The notes under the pieces are model-generated. The model searched no databases. It was not told where the DNA came from and saw nothing but the letters and a program-made list of their open reading frames with translations. A program made the translations under genes and the position numbers. 64,000 nucleotides of DNA from Rhodoplanes azumiensis. GTDB lineage: Bacteria; Pseudomonadota; Alphaproteobacteria; Rhizobiales; Xanthobacteraceae. Positions 1 to 8,229 of this stretch are shown here, in pieces. Location: positions 124,001-188,000 of the forward strand of contig NZ_JBHUIW010000004.1 in assembly GCF_042682915.1 (NCBI RefSeq), read 5' to 3'. Positions within the stretch are counted from its first letter, which is position 1; each line of letters opens with the position of its first letter.

Positions 1-173
1 TGCATCCGCACCTGATCGCGGTGCCGCACCGCATCCACGAGCTCGACCGCATGCTCGATCTGCTCATGGCCTCGCCCGAGGTCGGCTTCTTCACCGGCAG
101 CCGGCTGGCCGACTGGTTCGCCTCCGCCGTGCCGGCCGAGGCCGAGCCGGCGGGCGAGACGTCCGGGGCGTGA
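1..173 (+). CDS. C-terminus of a polysaccharide deacetylase-like protein (5' truncated by window edge)
   Basis: Only the last 56 residues are present, read in the frame that ends at the TGA at 171-173. The visible peptide begins HPHLIAVPHRIHELDRML and continues through a segment like FFTGSRLADWF. This matches the end of NodB-type polysaccharide deacetylases, where HPH(L/F) supplies a late active-site histidine and the last helix and strand read roughly VxFxTGxxIxDWF. The tail is short and Glu/Ala-rich. One base separates its stop from the next ATG, so the two genes are probably co-transcribed. The substrate cannot be told from this fragment. Confidence 0.6.
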   Translation, partial: HPHLIAVPHRIHELDRMLDLLMASPEVGFFTGSRLADWFASAVPAEAEPAGETSGA

Positions 174-174
174 C

Positions 175-942
175 ATGGACCTCGCAGTCGCCGGCAAGTC
201 GGTCCTGATCACCGGCGCATCGCGCGGCATCGGCCGCGCCGTCGCCGAAAGTTTTTTGCGCGAGGGTGCGCGTGTCGTGATCACGGGCCGGGGTGCCGCC
301 CAGCTCGACGCCACGGCCGGAGAGCTGGCCGTGCTCGGTGACGTGGACATCTTCGCGGGCGATCTCGCCCAGGCGAGCGAGCGCGAGAGACTGTTCGAGG
401 CGCATCCAAACATCGACGTGCTGGTCAACAATGCCGGCGCGATCCCGGGCGGAGACCTCTTCGGTCTCGCCCTGCAGCAGTGGATCGACTCGTGGCAACT
501 GAAAGTGTTCGGCTACGTCCACCTGATGCAGCTTCATCTCGAGGCCATGAAGGCGCGGCGCGACGGCGTCATCGTCAACATCGTCGGCATGGCCGGCCGG
601 GCGCCGCGCTTCGAGTATGTGTGCGGCTCGGCCGGCAACGCCGCGCTGATCGCGCTGACCCGCGCGGTCGGGGCGAAGAGCGTCGACTGGAACGTCCGGG
701 TGGTCGGCATCAATCCGTCGCCGACCCGCACGGGTCGCATCGAGACGATCGCTCGAAAGAAGGCCGAGGACCGCTTCGGCGATCCAGAGCGCTGGGGCGA
801 GGCGCTCGGGCCGCTGCCGTTCGGGCGACTCGCCGAGCCCGCGGAGATCGGCGATCTCGCCGTGATGCTCGCCTCGCCGCGCGCCGCCTATCTCAGCGGC
901 ACGGTGGTCGACGTCGACGGCGGCCAGATGTTTCGCGGCTAG
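175..942 (+). CDS. SDR-family oxidoreductase with an atypical active site
   Basis: A 255-residue classical short-chain dehydrogenase fold. The nucleotide-binding motif TGASRGIG is at residues 13-20 and NNAG at 85-88, and the C-terminus DVDGGQMF is typical of the family. The expected catalytic YxxxK is replaced: Tyr148 is followed by VCGS, leaving Ser152 where Lys should be. Some SDR subfamilies share this change, and it may mean altered or lost redox chemistry. The ATG lies one base after the preceding deacetylase-like stop, which implies one transcript. The family is certain; the substrate is unknown. Confidence 0.85.
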   Translation: MDLAVAGKSVLITGASRGIGRAVAESFLREGARVVITGRGAAQLDATAGELAVLGDVDIFAGDLAQASERERLFEAHPNIDVLVNNAGAIPGGDLFGLALQQWIDSWQLKVFGYVHLMQLHLEAMKARRDGVIVNIVGMAGRAPRFEYVCGSAGNAALIALTRAVGAKSVDWNVRVVGINPSPTRTGRIETIARKKAEDRFGDPERWGEALGPLPFGRLAEPAEIGDLAVMLASPRAAYLSGTVVDVDGGQMFRG

Positions 943-945
943 CGT

Positions 946-2829
946 TCACCCCGCGCCGAGCACCCTGGCGACGTTGTAGGTGACGAAGGCGGCCGCGTAG
1001 GCGAGCGCGATCATGTAGCCGAACGACACCGCCATCCAACGCCAGCCGCCGGTCTCGCGGCGGATCACGGCGAGCGTCGAGGCGCATTGCGGGGCGAAGA
1101 TGTACCAGGCGAGCAGCGCCAGCGCGGTGGCGAGGCTCCAGCTCTGGGCGAGCGTCGCGCCGATCTTGTCGGCCGCCTCGGCGCCGCCCTCGATGGCGTA
1201 GACGGTGCCGAGCGCCGCCACCGCGACCTCGCGGGCCGCCATGCCGGGCACCAGCGCGACGTTGATGTGCCAGTCGAAGCCGATCGGCGCCGTGATCGGC
1301 TCCAGCGCCCGGCCGATCCAGGCGGCGAGGCTGTACTCGATCGCCGGCTCGGTCGCGCCCTCGGGCGGGCGCGGGAACGAGGCGAGGAACCAGATCAGCA
1401 CCATCATCGAGAAGATCGTGGTGCCGGCCCGCTTCAGGAACATCATCGCCTTGGTGTAGAGGCCGATCAGGATGCTCTTCGGCCGCGGCAACTTGTAATC
1501 CGGCAGCTCGAGCATGAACGGCTCGGTCGGGTGGTCGCGCCAGAACAGCCGCTTGGCGACGAACGACACCAGGAGCGCGCTGGCGATGCCGACCGCGTAG
1601 AGGCCGAACATCACGAGCCCCTGCAGCGAGAAGGCACCGAGCACCTCCTCGTCCGGGATGAAGGCCGAGATGATCAGCACGTAGACCGGGATGCGGGCCG
1701 AGCAGGTCATCAGCGGCGCCACCAGGATGGTGGTCAGCCGGTCGCGCCGGTTGTCGATGACGCGGGTCGCCATGATGCCCGGGATGGCGCAGGCGAAGCT
1801 CGACAGGAGCGGGATGAAGGCGCGGCCGTGCAGTCCGGCGCCGCCCATCACCCGATCCATCAGAAAGGCGGCGCGCGCCAGATAGCCCAGATCCTCGAGC
1901 ACCAGGATGAAGAAGAAGAGAATCACGATCTGCGGCAGGAAGACGAGCACGCTGCCGACGCCGGCGATGACACCGTCTTGGACGAAGCTCTGCAGCAGGC
2001 CTTCCGGCACATGGGCCTGGACGAGCGCGCCGAGCGCCCCGAAGCCGGCCTTGATCCCGTCCATGGCCGGGGTCGCCCAGGTGAACACGGCCTGGAACAT
2101 CACGAACAGCACGGCGAGCAGGATGACGATGCCGAACACCGGATGCAGCAGCACCGAGTCGAGCCGGCCGGTCAGGCTGTCGGGTCGGCCCGGCAGCGTC
2201 ACGGCGGCGGCGAGGATGCGGTCGGCCTCGCGCTGGGTGGCGCGCAGCTCGGCGGTCGTCGGCGGCGCCCAGGCCTTCTCGGCCGGAACGGCCGGTCGGT
2301 CGGCGATCAGCTCGTCCATGCGGGCGACGAGATCCGCGACACCGCCACGGCGCACCGCCGTCGAGGTGACGACCGGAATGCCGAGCTCGGCCGAGAGCCG
2401 GTCCAGATCGAATTCGAAGCCGCGCTTCTTCGCGATGTCGATCATGTTGAGGGCGAGCATCATGGGCCGCCCGACCCGCTTGAGCTCCAGCACCAGGCGC
2501 AGCGCAATGCGCAGATTGGTGGCGTCGGCGACGCACAGGAGCATGTCGGGGACGGTCTCGCCGGCGAGCTGGCCGAGCACCGCGTCGCGGGTCACCTTCT
2601 CGTCCGGGCTCCGCGCCCGCAACGAATACGTGCCGGGAAGATCGAGGAGGTGGACGCTGCGGCCCGACGGCGTCTGGAACTGGCCGGACTTCCGCTCGAC
2701 CGTGACGCCGGGATAGTTCGCCACCTTCTGGCGACTGCCCGTCAGGGCGTTGAACAGGGCGGTCTTGCCGCAGTTCGGATTGCCGACCAGGGCCAGATGC
2801 CAAGGCCCGGCCGGTTCGGCGGCGCTCAT
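946..2829 (-). CDS. feoB: Ferrous iron transport GTPase/permease FeoB
   Basis: 627 residues. The N-terminal G domain has G1 GNPNCGKT (16-23), G3 DLPG (63-66) and G4 NMID. The membrane part has the paired Gate repeats, with Cys-containing signatures such as PLLSSFACAIPGIMATR and the later LPDYKLPR and APQCAS segments. FeoB imports Fe(II) across the inner membrane. It is shorter than the ~770-residue E. coli protein, as in many alphaproteobacteria. feoA lies 13 bp upstream on the same strand, so feoAB is one operon. It converges on the preceding SDR with only 3 bp between the two stops. Confidence 0.96.
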   Translation of the reverse strand: MSAAEPAGPWHLALVGNPNCGKTALFNALTGSRQKVANYPGVTVERKSGQFQTPSGRSVHLLDLPGTYSLRARSPDEKVTRDAVLGQLAGETVPDMLLCVADATNLRIALRLVLELKRVGRPMMLALNMIDIAKKRGFEFDLDRLSAELGIPVVTSTAVRRGGVADLVARMDELIADRPAVPAEKAWAPPTTAELRATQREADRILAAAVTLPGRPDSLTGRLDSVLLHPVFGIVILLAVLFVMFQAVFTWATPAMDGIKAGFGALGALVQAHVPEGLLQSFVQDGVIAGVGSVLVFLPQIVILFFFILVLEDLGYLARAAFLMDRVMGGAGLHGRAFIPLLSSFACAIPGIMATRVIDNRRDRLTTILVAPLMTCSARIPVYVLIISAFIPDEEVLGAFSLQGLVMFGLYAVGIASALLVSFVAKRLFWRDHPTEPFMLELPDYKLPRPKSILIGLYTKAMMFLKRAGTTIFSMMVLIWFLASFPRPPEGATEPAIEYSLAAWIGRALEPITAPIGFDWHINVALVPGMAAREVAVAALGTVYAIEGGAEAADKIGATLAQSWSLATALALLAWYIFAPQCASTLAVIRRETGGWRWMAVSFGYMIALAYAAAFVTYNVARVLGAG

Positions 2830-2842
2830 GACGGAATTCCGG

Positions 2843-3178
2843 TCAGCTCACCAGGATCGCCATCGCCTCGCGACGGCGCAACGCGATGGTCGCCTCGTTG
2901 ACCCGCACGGCGATCGGATCACGGCCGAACATGCCCTCGTGCAGGATCTCCACCCGGGCGCCTTCGACGAAGCCGAGCTCGAGCAGGCGGCGCTCCAGCT
3001 CGCCGGCCGGCAGGCCGACCGCGTGGCCGTTCACCGCGATGGCGTCGATGCGGCCGCAGAAACCGCGCCGCGCGGTGCCGAGCGGAAGCGACGAGACCGA
3101 GGCCTGGAGATCGGCGGCCTTGAGGTCGGCGGCCTTGAGGTCGGCAACGGCATGCAGGTTTGAAAACACATCAGCCAT
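2843..3178 (-). CDS. feoA: Ferrous iron transport accessory protein FeoA
   Basis: 111 residues from the ATG at 3178, preceded by GAAGG seven bases upstream; an in-frame TTG at 3208 is a weaker alternative. The C-terminal ~75 residues form the SH3-like FeoA domain: LPAGELERRLLELGF, then GARVEILHEGMFG, and finally DPIAVRVNEATIALRR. FeoA is a small cytoplasmic partner of FeoB. The N-terminus carries a repeated LKAADLKAADLQA segment encoded by a 15-bp tandem duplication. A Fur-type box lies just upstream, so iron repression of feoAB is likely. Confidence 0.93.
   Translation of the reverse strand: MADVFSNLHAVADLKAADLKAADLQASVSSLPLGTARRGFCGRIDAIAVNGHAVGLPAGELERRLLELGFVEGARVEILHEGMFGRDPIAVRVNEATIALRRREAMAILVS
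3111..3140. repeat. 15-bp tandem duplication inside feoA
   Basis: Two perfect adjacent copies of TCGGCGGCCTTGAGG. They are in frame and encode the repeated KAADL peptide at the FeoA N-terminus, outside the conserved domain. Confidence 0.9.
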
Positions 3179-3209
3179 GAGACGGCCTTCGATCCTGAAA
3201 CAACGCAAT

Positions 3210-3224
3210 TGAGAACGACTATCA
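3210..3224 (-). promoter_or_regulatory. Fur-box-like operator upstream of feoAB
   Basis: TGAGAACGACTATCA on the plus strand is a close match to the 7-1-7 Fur motif TGATAAT-G-ATTATCA. It lies 32 bp upstream of the feoA ATG. A TTGACT on the minus strand (3250-3255) could serve as a -35 element further upstream. The position fits iron-dependent repression, by Fur or another alphaproteobacterial iron regulator. Confidence 0.6.
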
Positions 3225-3411
3225 TGTTTGTCCGGGACCGGGCCTTCGGAGTCAAGAAAATTGGCTCGACAGGTCAGCAGCTTAGAACGTTTGCAAACTG
3301 GTGCCGGCCGGCCTCGACGGAAGACTTACGTGTTTTTCCGGAAAAAACGGACGCGACGGCCCGCTCGGTTCGGGTGAGCCTGGTTCCCCGGACCGAAGCC
3401 GCATCGCCCGG

Positions 3412-5163
3412 TCACGCGGCCGCCGCTCCGGGGCGACCGCCGGCCCGCAGCCGGTTCACCGTGTCCTGGGCGTCCTCGGCCGAGACCCCGAGGCGCTGGA
3501 GCGCGAAGTCCGACATGCCGAAGGCGATCTCCCGCTCGCCCATCACGGCGAGGCCGACACCGGCGTCGGCGAGGTAGAGGGCCTCGGCCTCCGAGTGGGT
3601 GCGAACCACGGTCTCGATCGTCGGGTTGAGGGCGCGGGCGAGCGCGATCACCCGGCGGGCGTGGAAGGCGTCGGGCAGCGCCACCACGATCAGTCGGGCG
3701 AGCTCCGGGAAGGTCGCGCCGAGCACCTCGGGGCGGCTGGCGTCGCCGTAGACCACCGGGGTGCCGCCGTCGCGCAGCGTCTCGGCGAGCCGGCGGTCGG
3801 CCTCGATCACCACATAGTCGAGCTTGTGCCGGCGCAGTGCGGCCGCGACGGTCGCGCCGACCCGGCCGTGCCCGACCAGGATGGCGTGGTCGACCAGCAC
3901 GCCCGGCCGCGCCATGAAGGAGCGCGCCTGCCGCTCACGCCAGCGCACCATCGCGGGCCGCTCGCCGAGCCCCTCGGCGACCCGCAAGGCGAACGGGAAC
4001 ATCAGCGGATTGAGCATGATGGCGATCAGCGCTGCGGCCAGCACGAGGTCGCGGCCGGTGCTCGGCAGCAGCCCCTGCCGGACCGCCAGGTCGGTGAGGA
4101 TGAACGAGAACTCGCCGATCTGGGCGAAGGTCGCGCCGACCATGCCGGCGGTCTGCGGGCTCGCCCGCAAGGCGAGCAGGATCAGCATGGTGACGAGCCC
4201 GGTGCCGACCCCGATGGTGACCACCAGGGTGGCGATCTCGAGAGGCATGCGCAGCAGCGTCGTCGGGTCGAACAGCATGCCGGCGGAGACGAAGAACAAA
4301 ACGGCAAAGACGTGCTGCATCGGCAGCGCCTCGGCGGCGGCGTGGTGGTTGAGGTCGCTCTCGCCGAGCACGACGCCGGCGAAGAAGGCGGCGAGCGCGA
4401 TCGAGATGCCGAACAGGAGCGACGAGCTCCAGGCGATGCCGAGGGCGACCACGGCGACCGCGAGGGTGAACAATTCGCGCGAGCCCTGGCGGGCGACGTA
4501 GCCGAGCAGCGCGGGAATCGCCTTGCGGCCGACCACCAGGATGATGGCGACGAAGCCGGCGAGCTGCAGGACGGCGCGGCCGAGCTCGACCGCGACCTCG
4601 CCGGGCGAGCTCGCCCCGGCGCCGAGCGTCGGGATCAGCACCAGCGCCAGGATCACCACCATGTCCTGGACGACCAGCCAGCCGAGGGCCATCCGGCCGG
4701 CCGGCGCGGTGAGCTGGCCGCGCTGGTCGAGCGCCCGGGTCGCGACCGCCGTCGAGGCGATGGCGAGCGACAGGCCCACGACGACGGCGGCGACCGGATC
4801 GAGCCCGATCACCAGCCTCGCCACGGTCCAGCCGATCGTCGTCGAGACGGCGATCTGGACGAGGGCGCCCGGCACGGCGCTGGTGCGGACCGCCACGAGA
4901 TCGCGGAACGAGAAGTGCAGGCCGACGCCGAACAGCAGCAGCGCGACGCCGATCTCGGCGAGCTCGTTGGCGATCGCCTGGTCGGCCGTGAAACCCGGCG
5001 TGAACGGCCCGACGACGATTCCGGCGAGCAGGTAACCGAGCATCGGCGGCAGCCGCACGGCGCGCGCCAGAAGGCCGCCGACGAAGGCGATCGTCAGGCT
5101 GATCACGATGGTCGGCAGCAATCCTGCGCTGTGCACGTCGTCTCCGCTCGCGCGTCGTGACAT
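3412..5163 (-). CDS. Kef-type monovalent cation/proton antiporter (CPA2) with RCK/TrkA-N domain
   Basis: 583 residues. About 12 membrane segments span residues ~10-385 (GYLLAGIVVGPFTPGF, LLLFGVGLHFSFRDL, FFVSAGMLFDP). A cytoplasmic NAD-binding Rossmann domain follows at ~410-560 (HAILVGHGRVGATVAAAL ... VVYGDASRPEVL). The architecture is that of the E. coli YbaL/RosB branch of CPA2, which exchanges K+ or Na+ for H+ at the inner membrane. The ATG at 5163 lacks a clear ribosome-binding site. A GTG at 5136 (VHSAGLLPTIV) has GGAG five bases upstream and may be the true start. Confidence 0.9.
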   Translation of the reverse strand: MSRRASGDDVHSAGLLPTIVISLTIAFVGGLLARAVRLPPMLGYLLAGIVVGPFTPGFTADQAIANELAEIGVALLLFGVGLHFSFRDLVAVRTSAVPGALVQIAVSTTIGWTVARLVIGLDPVAAVVVGLSLAIASTAVATRALDQRGQLTAPAGRMALGWLVVQDMVVILALVLIPTLGAGASSPGEVAVELGRAVLQLAGFVAIILVVGRKAIPALLGYVARQGSRELFTLAVAVVALGIAWSSSLLFGISIALAAFFAGVVLGESDLNHHAAAEALPMQHVFAVLFFVSAGMLFDPTTLLRMPLEIATLVVTIGVGTGLVTMLILLALRASPQTAGMVGATFAQIGEFSFILTDLAVRQGLLPSTGRDLVLAAALIAIMLNPLMFPFALRVAEGLGERPAMVRWRERQARSFMARPGVLVDHAILVGHGRVGATVAAALRRHKLDYVVIEADRRLAETLRDGGTPVVYGDASRPEVLGATFPELARLIVVALPDAFHARRVIALARALNPTIETVVRTHSEAEALYLADAGVGLAVMGEREIAFGMSDFALQRLGVSAEDAQDTVNRLRAGGRPGAAAA

Positions 5164-5507
5164 CGGGGGTGGGCGATCCGGGGCCGCCCGGCGCCGTGGC
5201 GCGAGGCGGTCGCCCGATCAGGCACGCAGCTTAAGCCTGATTCCCTCTGCGGAGGTCTCGCGGCAGCGCATTTTTTCGCCCGGCCCGGGAGGCCGTGGCG
5301 GAGCACGCCTGCAGGTTTGTGCGAAGCGAACAAACCACGGATTCGACTGATGGAACTCTGTTCGCGCTTCGTTGCGGCACCGCCTCGGGTGTCGGGGCGC
5401 GCCGCAGGCGAGACGCGCAGGCCGGCGCGGGGCGGGTGCCTTAGGCAACCCGACGCTGCATCGCAGCGCTGCCGCACGGTACGGCAAGGCGCCCGGATTC
5501 TGGGCAT

Positions 5508-5524
5508 TGCATACAGCACGTGCA
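5508..5524 (+). promoter_or_regulatory. NtrC-like enhancer site upstream of cynA
   Basis: TGCATACAGCACGTGCA is a 17-bp element with TGCA at both ends, the same length and ends as the NtrC consensus TGCAC(C/T)-N5/6-GGTGCA. The same bases also form two direct TGCATACA repeats (5508-5515 and 5521-5528), so a GntR- or LysR-type protein is an alternative reader. It lies about 60 bp upstream of the sigma-54 promoter. The rest of the 467-bp gap 5164-5630 shows no gene. Confidence 0.45.
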
Positions 5525-5567
5525 TACAATCGCTGCGGCCCATGCGCGGAATCGGAAGGACGCACCC

Positions 5568-5583
5568 TGGCACATGCTTTGCA
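5568..5583 (+). promoter_or_regulatory. Sigma-54 (-24/-12) promoter of the cyn operon
   Basis: TGGCACATGCTTTGCA matches the RpoN consensus TGGCAC-N5-TTGCA at every conserved position, with the invariant GG and GC separated by the required ten bases. It ends 47 bp before the cynA ATG. An RpoN promoter implies activation by an enhancer protein such as NtrC, that is, expression under nitrogen limitation. Confidence 0.8.
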
Positions 5584-5630
5584 GCACAAGTGCCGACCGC
5601 CGGCCCCGGCGGGCGAGACGGAGTGCCCTC

Positions 5631-7031
5631 ATGTCCATCTTCGACGATCCCTTCCGGAGCGACCGCCGGCTGACCTCGGGCTGCGTCTGCGGCCGCCATG
5701 CGAGCCAGATGGAGCACGATCACGCCGCACAGGTCGACGCGCAGCAGCGCCAGCCGCTGGCCGCCGCTCCGACGAGCGAGGACGAGCGCTACAAGGGCGT
5801 CGTCGCCTCCGCCGTGATGCGCGCGATGTTCCCGCAGGACGCCGCGCGAAGAGCCTTCCTGAAGTCGGTCGGCGCCTCGACGGCGCTCGCCGCGCTGTCG
5901 CAGTTCTTCCCGCTCGGCCCGGCGACCGAGGTGTTCGCGCAAGGCGCCGGCGCGATCGAGAAGAAGTCGATCAAGGTCGGCTTCATCCCGATCACCTGCG
6001 CGACCCCGATCATCATGGCGCACCCGATGGGCTTCTACGCCAAGCACGGACTCGACGTGGAAGTCGTGAAGACCGCCGGCTGGGCCGTGATCCGCGACAA
6101 GACGCTCAACAAGGAATACGACGCCGCCCACATGCTCTCGCCGATGCCGCTCGCCATCACGATCGGGGCCGGTGCGGCCCCGATCCCCTACACGGCGCCG
6201 GCGATCGAGAACATCAACGGCCAAGCCATCACGCTGGCGATGAAGCACAAGGACAAGCGCGATCCGAAGTCGTGGAAGGGCTTCAAGTTCGCGGTGCCGT
6301 TCGACTACTCGATGCACAATTACCTGCTGCGCTACTATCTGGCGGAGCACGGGCTCGACCCCGACACCGACGTGCAGATCCGCGCCGTGCCGCCGCCCGA
6401 GATGGTGGCGAACCTGCGTGCCGACAACATCGACGGTTTTCTCGCGCCGGATCCGGTCAATCAGCGCGCCGTCTACGACGGCGTCGGCTTCATCCACACG
6501 CTCTCCAAGGAGCTGTGGGACGGTCATCCGTGCTGCGTGTTCGCCGCCTCGAAGGAGTTCGTGACGAGCGCGCCCAACACCTACGCGGCGCTCCTCAAGG
6601 CGATCATCGACGCCACCGCCTATGCGACCAAGGCGGAGAACCGAAAAGCGATCGCCGAGGCGATTGCGCCGGCCAACTATCTCAACCAGCCCGTCACCGT
6701 GGTCGAGCAGGTGCTGACCGGCACCTATGCGGACGGGCTCGGCAACGTGAAGAAGGTGCCGGACCGCATCGCCTTCGATCCGTTCCCGTGGGAGTCCTTC
6801 GCGGTGTGGATCCTCACCCAGATGAAGCGCTGGGGCCAGATCAAGGGCGAGGTCGACTACAAGAGCGTCGCCAATCAGGTGTTCCTGGCGACCGACACGG
6901 CCAAGCTGATGAAGGAGGTCGGCCTGACGCCGCCGACCACCACGACCAAGACCTTCGCCGTGATGGGCAAGACCTTCGATCCCGCGAAGCCCGACGAGTA
7001 CATCGCCGGCTTCAAGATCAAGCGCGTGTGA
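5631..7031 (+). CDS. cynA: Cyanate ABC transporter substrate-binding protein (NrtA/CmpA family)
   Basis: 466 residues from ATG 5631, with GGAG seven bases upstream. The mature part (from ~110, KKSIKVGFIPITCATP) is a NrtA/CmpA/SsuA-type periplasmic binding protein with a typical IGAGAAPIPYTAPAIENINGQ region. A Tat-like signal RRAFLKSVG sits unusually deep, at residues 73-81. It is preceded by a 72-residue N-terminal region with a Cys/His cluster CVCGRHASQMEHDH (18-31). Export would make it the periplasmic receptor for CynB/CynD. The nitrate/bicarbonate-family fold and the cyanase gene downstream point to cyanate as ligand; nitrate or a sulfonate cannot be excluded from sequence. Confidence 0.82.
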   Translation: MSIFDDPFRSDRRLTSGCVCGRHASQMEHDHAAQVDAQQRQPLAAAPTSEDERYKGVVASAVMRAMFPQDAARRAFLKSVGASTALAALSQFFPLGPATEVFAQGAGAIEKKSIKVGFIPITCATPIIMAHPMGFYAKHGLDVEVVKTAGWAVIRDKTLNKEYDAAHMLSPMPLAITIGAGAAPIPYTAPAIENINGQAITLAMKHKDKRDPKSWKGFKFAVPFDYSMHNYLLRYYLAEHGLDPDTDVQIRAVPPPEMVANLRADNIDGFLAPDPVNQRAVYDGVGFIHTLSKELWDGHPCCVFAASKEFVTSAPNTYAALLKAIIDATAYATKAENRKAIAEAIAPANYLNQPVTVVEQVLTGTYADGLGNVKKVPDRIAFDPFPWESFAVWILTQMKRWGQIKGEVDYKSVANQVFLATDTAKLMKEVGLTPPTTTTKTFAVMGKTFDPAKPDEYIAGFKIKRV

Positions 7032-7074
7032 GGCGGGGGCGGTTCTCTCGATCGCGCAGAAACACAGCGCTCGT

Positions 7075-7207
7075 TCTCCCTCTCCCCGCATGCGGAGAGA
7101 GGGTCGGGGTGAGGGGGCGCCTCCGTACCCTTGAAACGCCCCCTCACCCGAACATTGCGCCGGCCGGCGCAATGTCCGACCTCTCCCCGCGCGGCGGGGA
7201 GAGGTGA
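7075..7207. repeat. Rhizobiales-type palindromic intergenic repeat between cynA and cynB
   Basis: Composed of CTCCCTCTCCCC / GGGGTGAGGGGG arms, an internal palindrome (AACATTGCGCCGGCCGGCG region) and a closing CTCTCCCCGC...GCGGGGAGAGGTGA. A sister copy lies at 9139-9272. It can fold into long hairpins within the cyn transcript and may attenuate or stabilise it. Confidence 0.8.
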
Positions 7208-7247
7208 CGAGCCACAGCGTTCGACGCCTGATCACTTCGGAGCCACG

Positions 7248-8087
7248 ATGACCCGGTCCCTGACCTTTCGCGCCGCGATCGTCTCGGTGCTCATGTTCTC
7301 CGCCTTCGTGCTGGTGTGGCATCTGGCGACACGCGGCTCCGGGCCGACCGTCGCCATGGATGCCGAGTACGCGAAGCTCATGGGCGCCGCCGCGACGACC
7401 GGCAAGTCGGCGATGCCGGGACCGCTCGACGTCGCCACCACGGTCTGGGGCCATCTGAAGGATCCGTTCTACGACCGCGGCACCAACGACAAGGGGCTTG
7501 GCATCCAGCTCGGCTGGTCGATTCTTCGCGTCATGATCGGCTATCTGCTCGCCGTCCTGGTGGCGCTTCCCGTCGGCTTCCTGATCGGCATGTCGCCGCT
7601 GATGAGCCGCGCCCTCGATCCGTTCATCCAGGTGCTGAAACCGATCTCGCCGCTCGCCTGGATGCCGCTCGCGCTCTACACGATCAAGGACTCCGGACTC
7701 TCGGCCGTGTTCGTCATCTTCATCTGCTCGCTGTGGCCGATGCTGGTGAACACCGCTTTCGGGGTCGCCTCGGTGCGCAAGGAATGGATCAACGTCGCCC
7801 GCACCCTCGAGGTCGGCACGCTGCGCCGCATCTTCACGGTGCTGCTGCCGGCCGCCGCGCCGACCATCCTCACCGGCATGCGCATCTCGATCGGCATCGC
7901 CTGGCTCGTCATCGTCGCGGCCGAGATGCTGGTCGGCGGCACCGGCATCGGCTACTTCGTCTGGAACGAGTGGAACAACCTCTCGATCACCAACGTGATC
8001 ACGGCGATTTTGGTGATCGGTGTCGTCGGCATGATCCTCGACCAGATCCTCGCCCGTGCCACCCGCGCCGTCACGTTCCCGGAGTGA
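7248..8087 (+). CDS. cynB: Cyanate ABC transporter permease
   Basis: 279 residues from ATG 7248, with CGGAG five bases upstream. About six membrane segments form a BPD-transport domain of the NrtB/SsuC/TauC family. The coupling (EAA-like) loop is VARTLEVGTLRRIFTVLLPAAAPT, followed by GMRISIGIAWLVIVAAEMLVG. It forms the inner-membrane channel of the transporter whose receptor (cynA) and ATPase (cynD) flank it. Intergenic repeats sit on both sides, so expression levels within the operon may be uncoupled. Confidence 0.87.
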   Translation: MTRSLTFRAAIVSVLMFSAFVLVWHLATRGSGPTVAMDAEYAKLMGAAATTGKSAMPGPLDVATTVWGHLKDPFYDRGTNDKGLGIQLGWSILRVMIGYLLAVLVALPVGFLIGMSPLMSRALDPFIQVLKPISPLAWMPLALYTIKDSGLSAVFVIFICSLWPMLVNTAFGVASVRKEWINVARTLEVGTLRRIFTVLLPAAAPTILTGMRISIGIAWLVIVAAEMLVGGTGIGYFVWNEWNNLSITNVITAILVIGVVGMILDQILARATRAVTFPE

Positions 8088-8103
8088 GGGGGATGCGGCT
8101 CAC

Positions 8104-8216
8104 CGATTTATCCATTGCTCGTCATGGCCGGGCCTGTCCCGGCCATCCACGCCTTCCTTTCTGCACCCGCAGCAAGACGTGGATGCCCGCGACGAGCGCG
8201 GGCATGACGGCAGAGA
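8104..8216. repeat. Intergenic palindromic repeat between cynB and cynD
   Basis: Inverted arms CGTCATGGCCGGGCCTGTCC and GACGAGCGCGGGCATGACGG flank a CCATCCACG ... CGTGGATG inner palindrome. This family is widespread in Bradyrhizobiaceae-like genomes and distinct from the repeats at 7075 and 9139. It ends 13 bp before the cynD ATG. Confidence 0.75.
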
Positions 8217-8229
8217 ACGTGGCCGGCTC

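Noticed and set aside
893..2803. Long minus-strand open frame over feoB and long plus-strand frame 1087-2901
   Set aside because: Both are out-of-frame shadows of the FeoB gene in GC-rich DNA; their Arg/Gly/His-rich translations have no domain.
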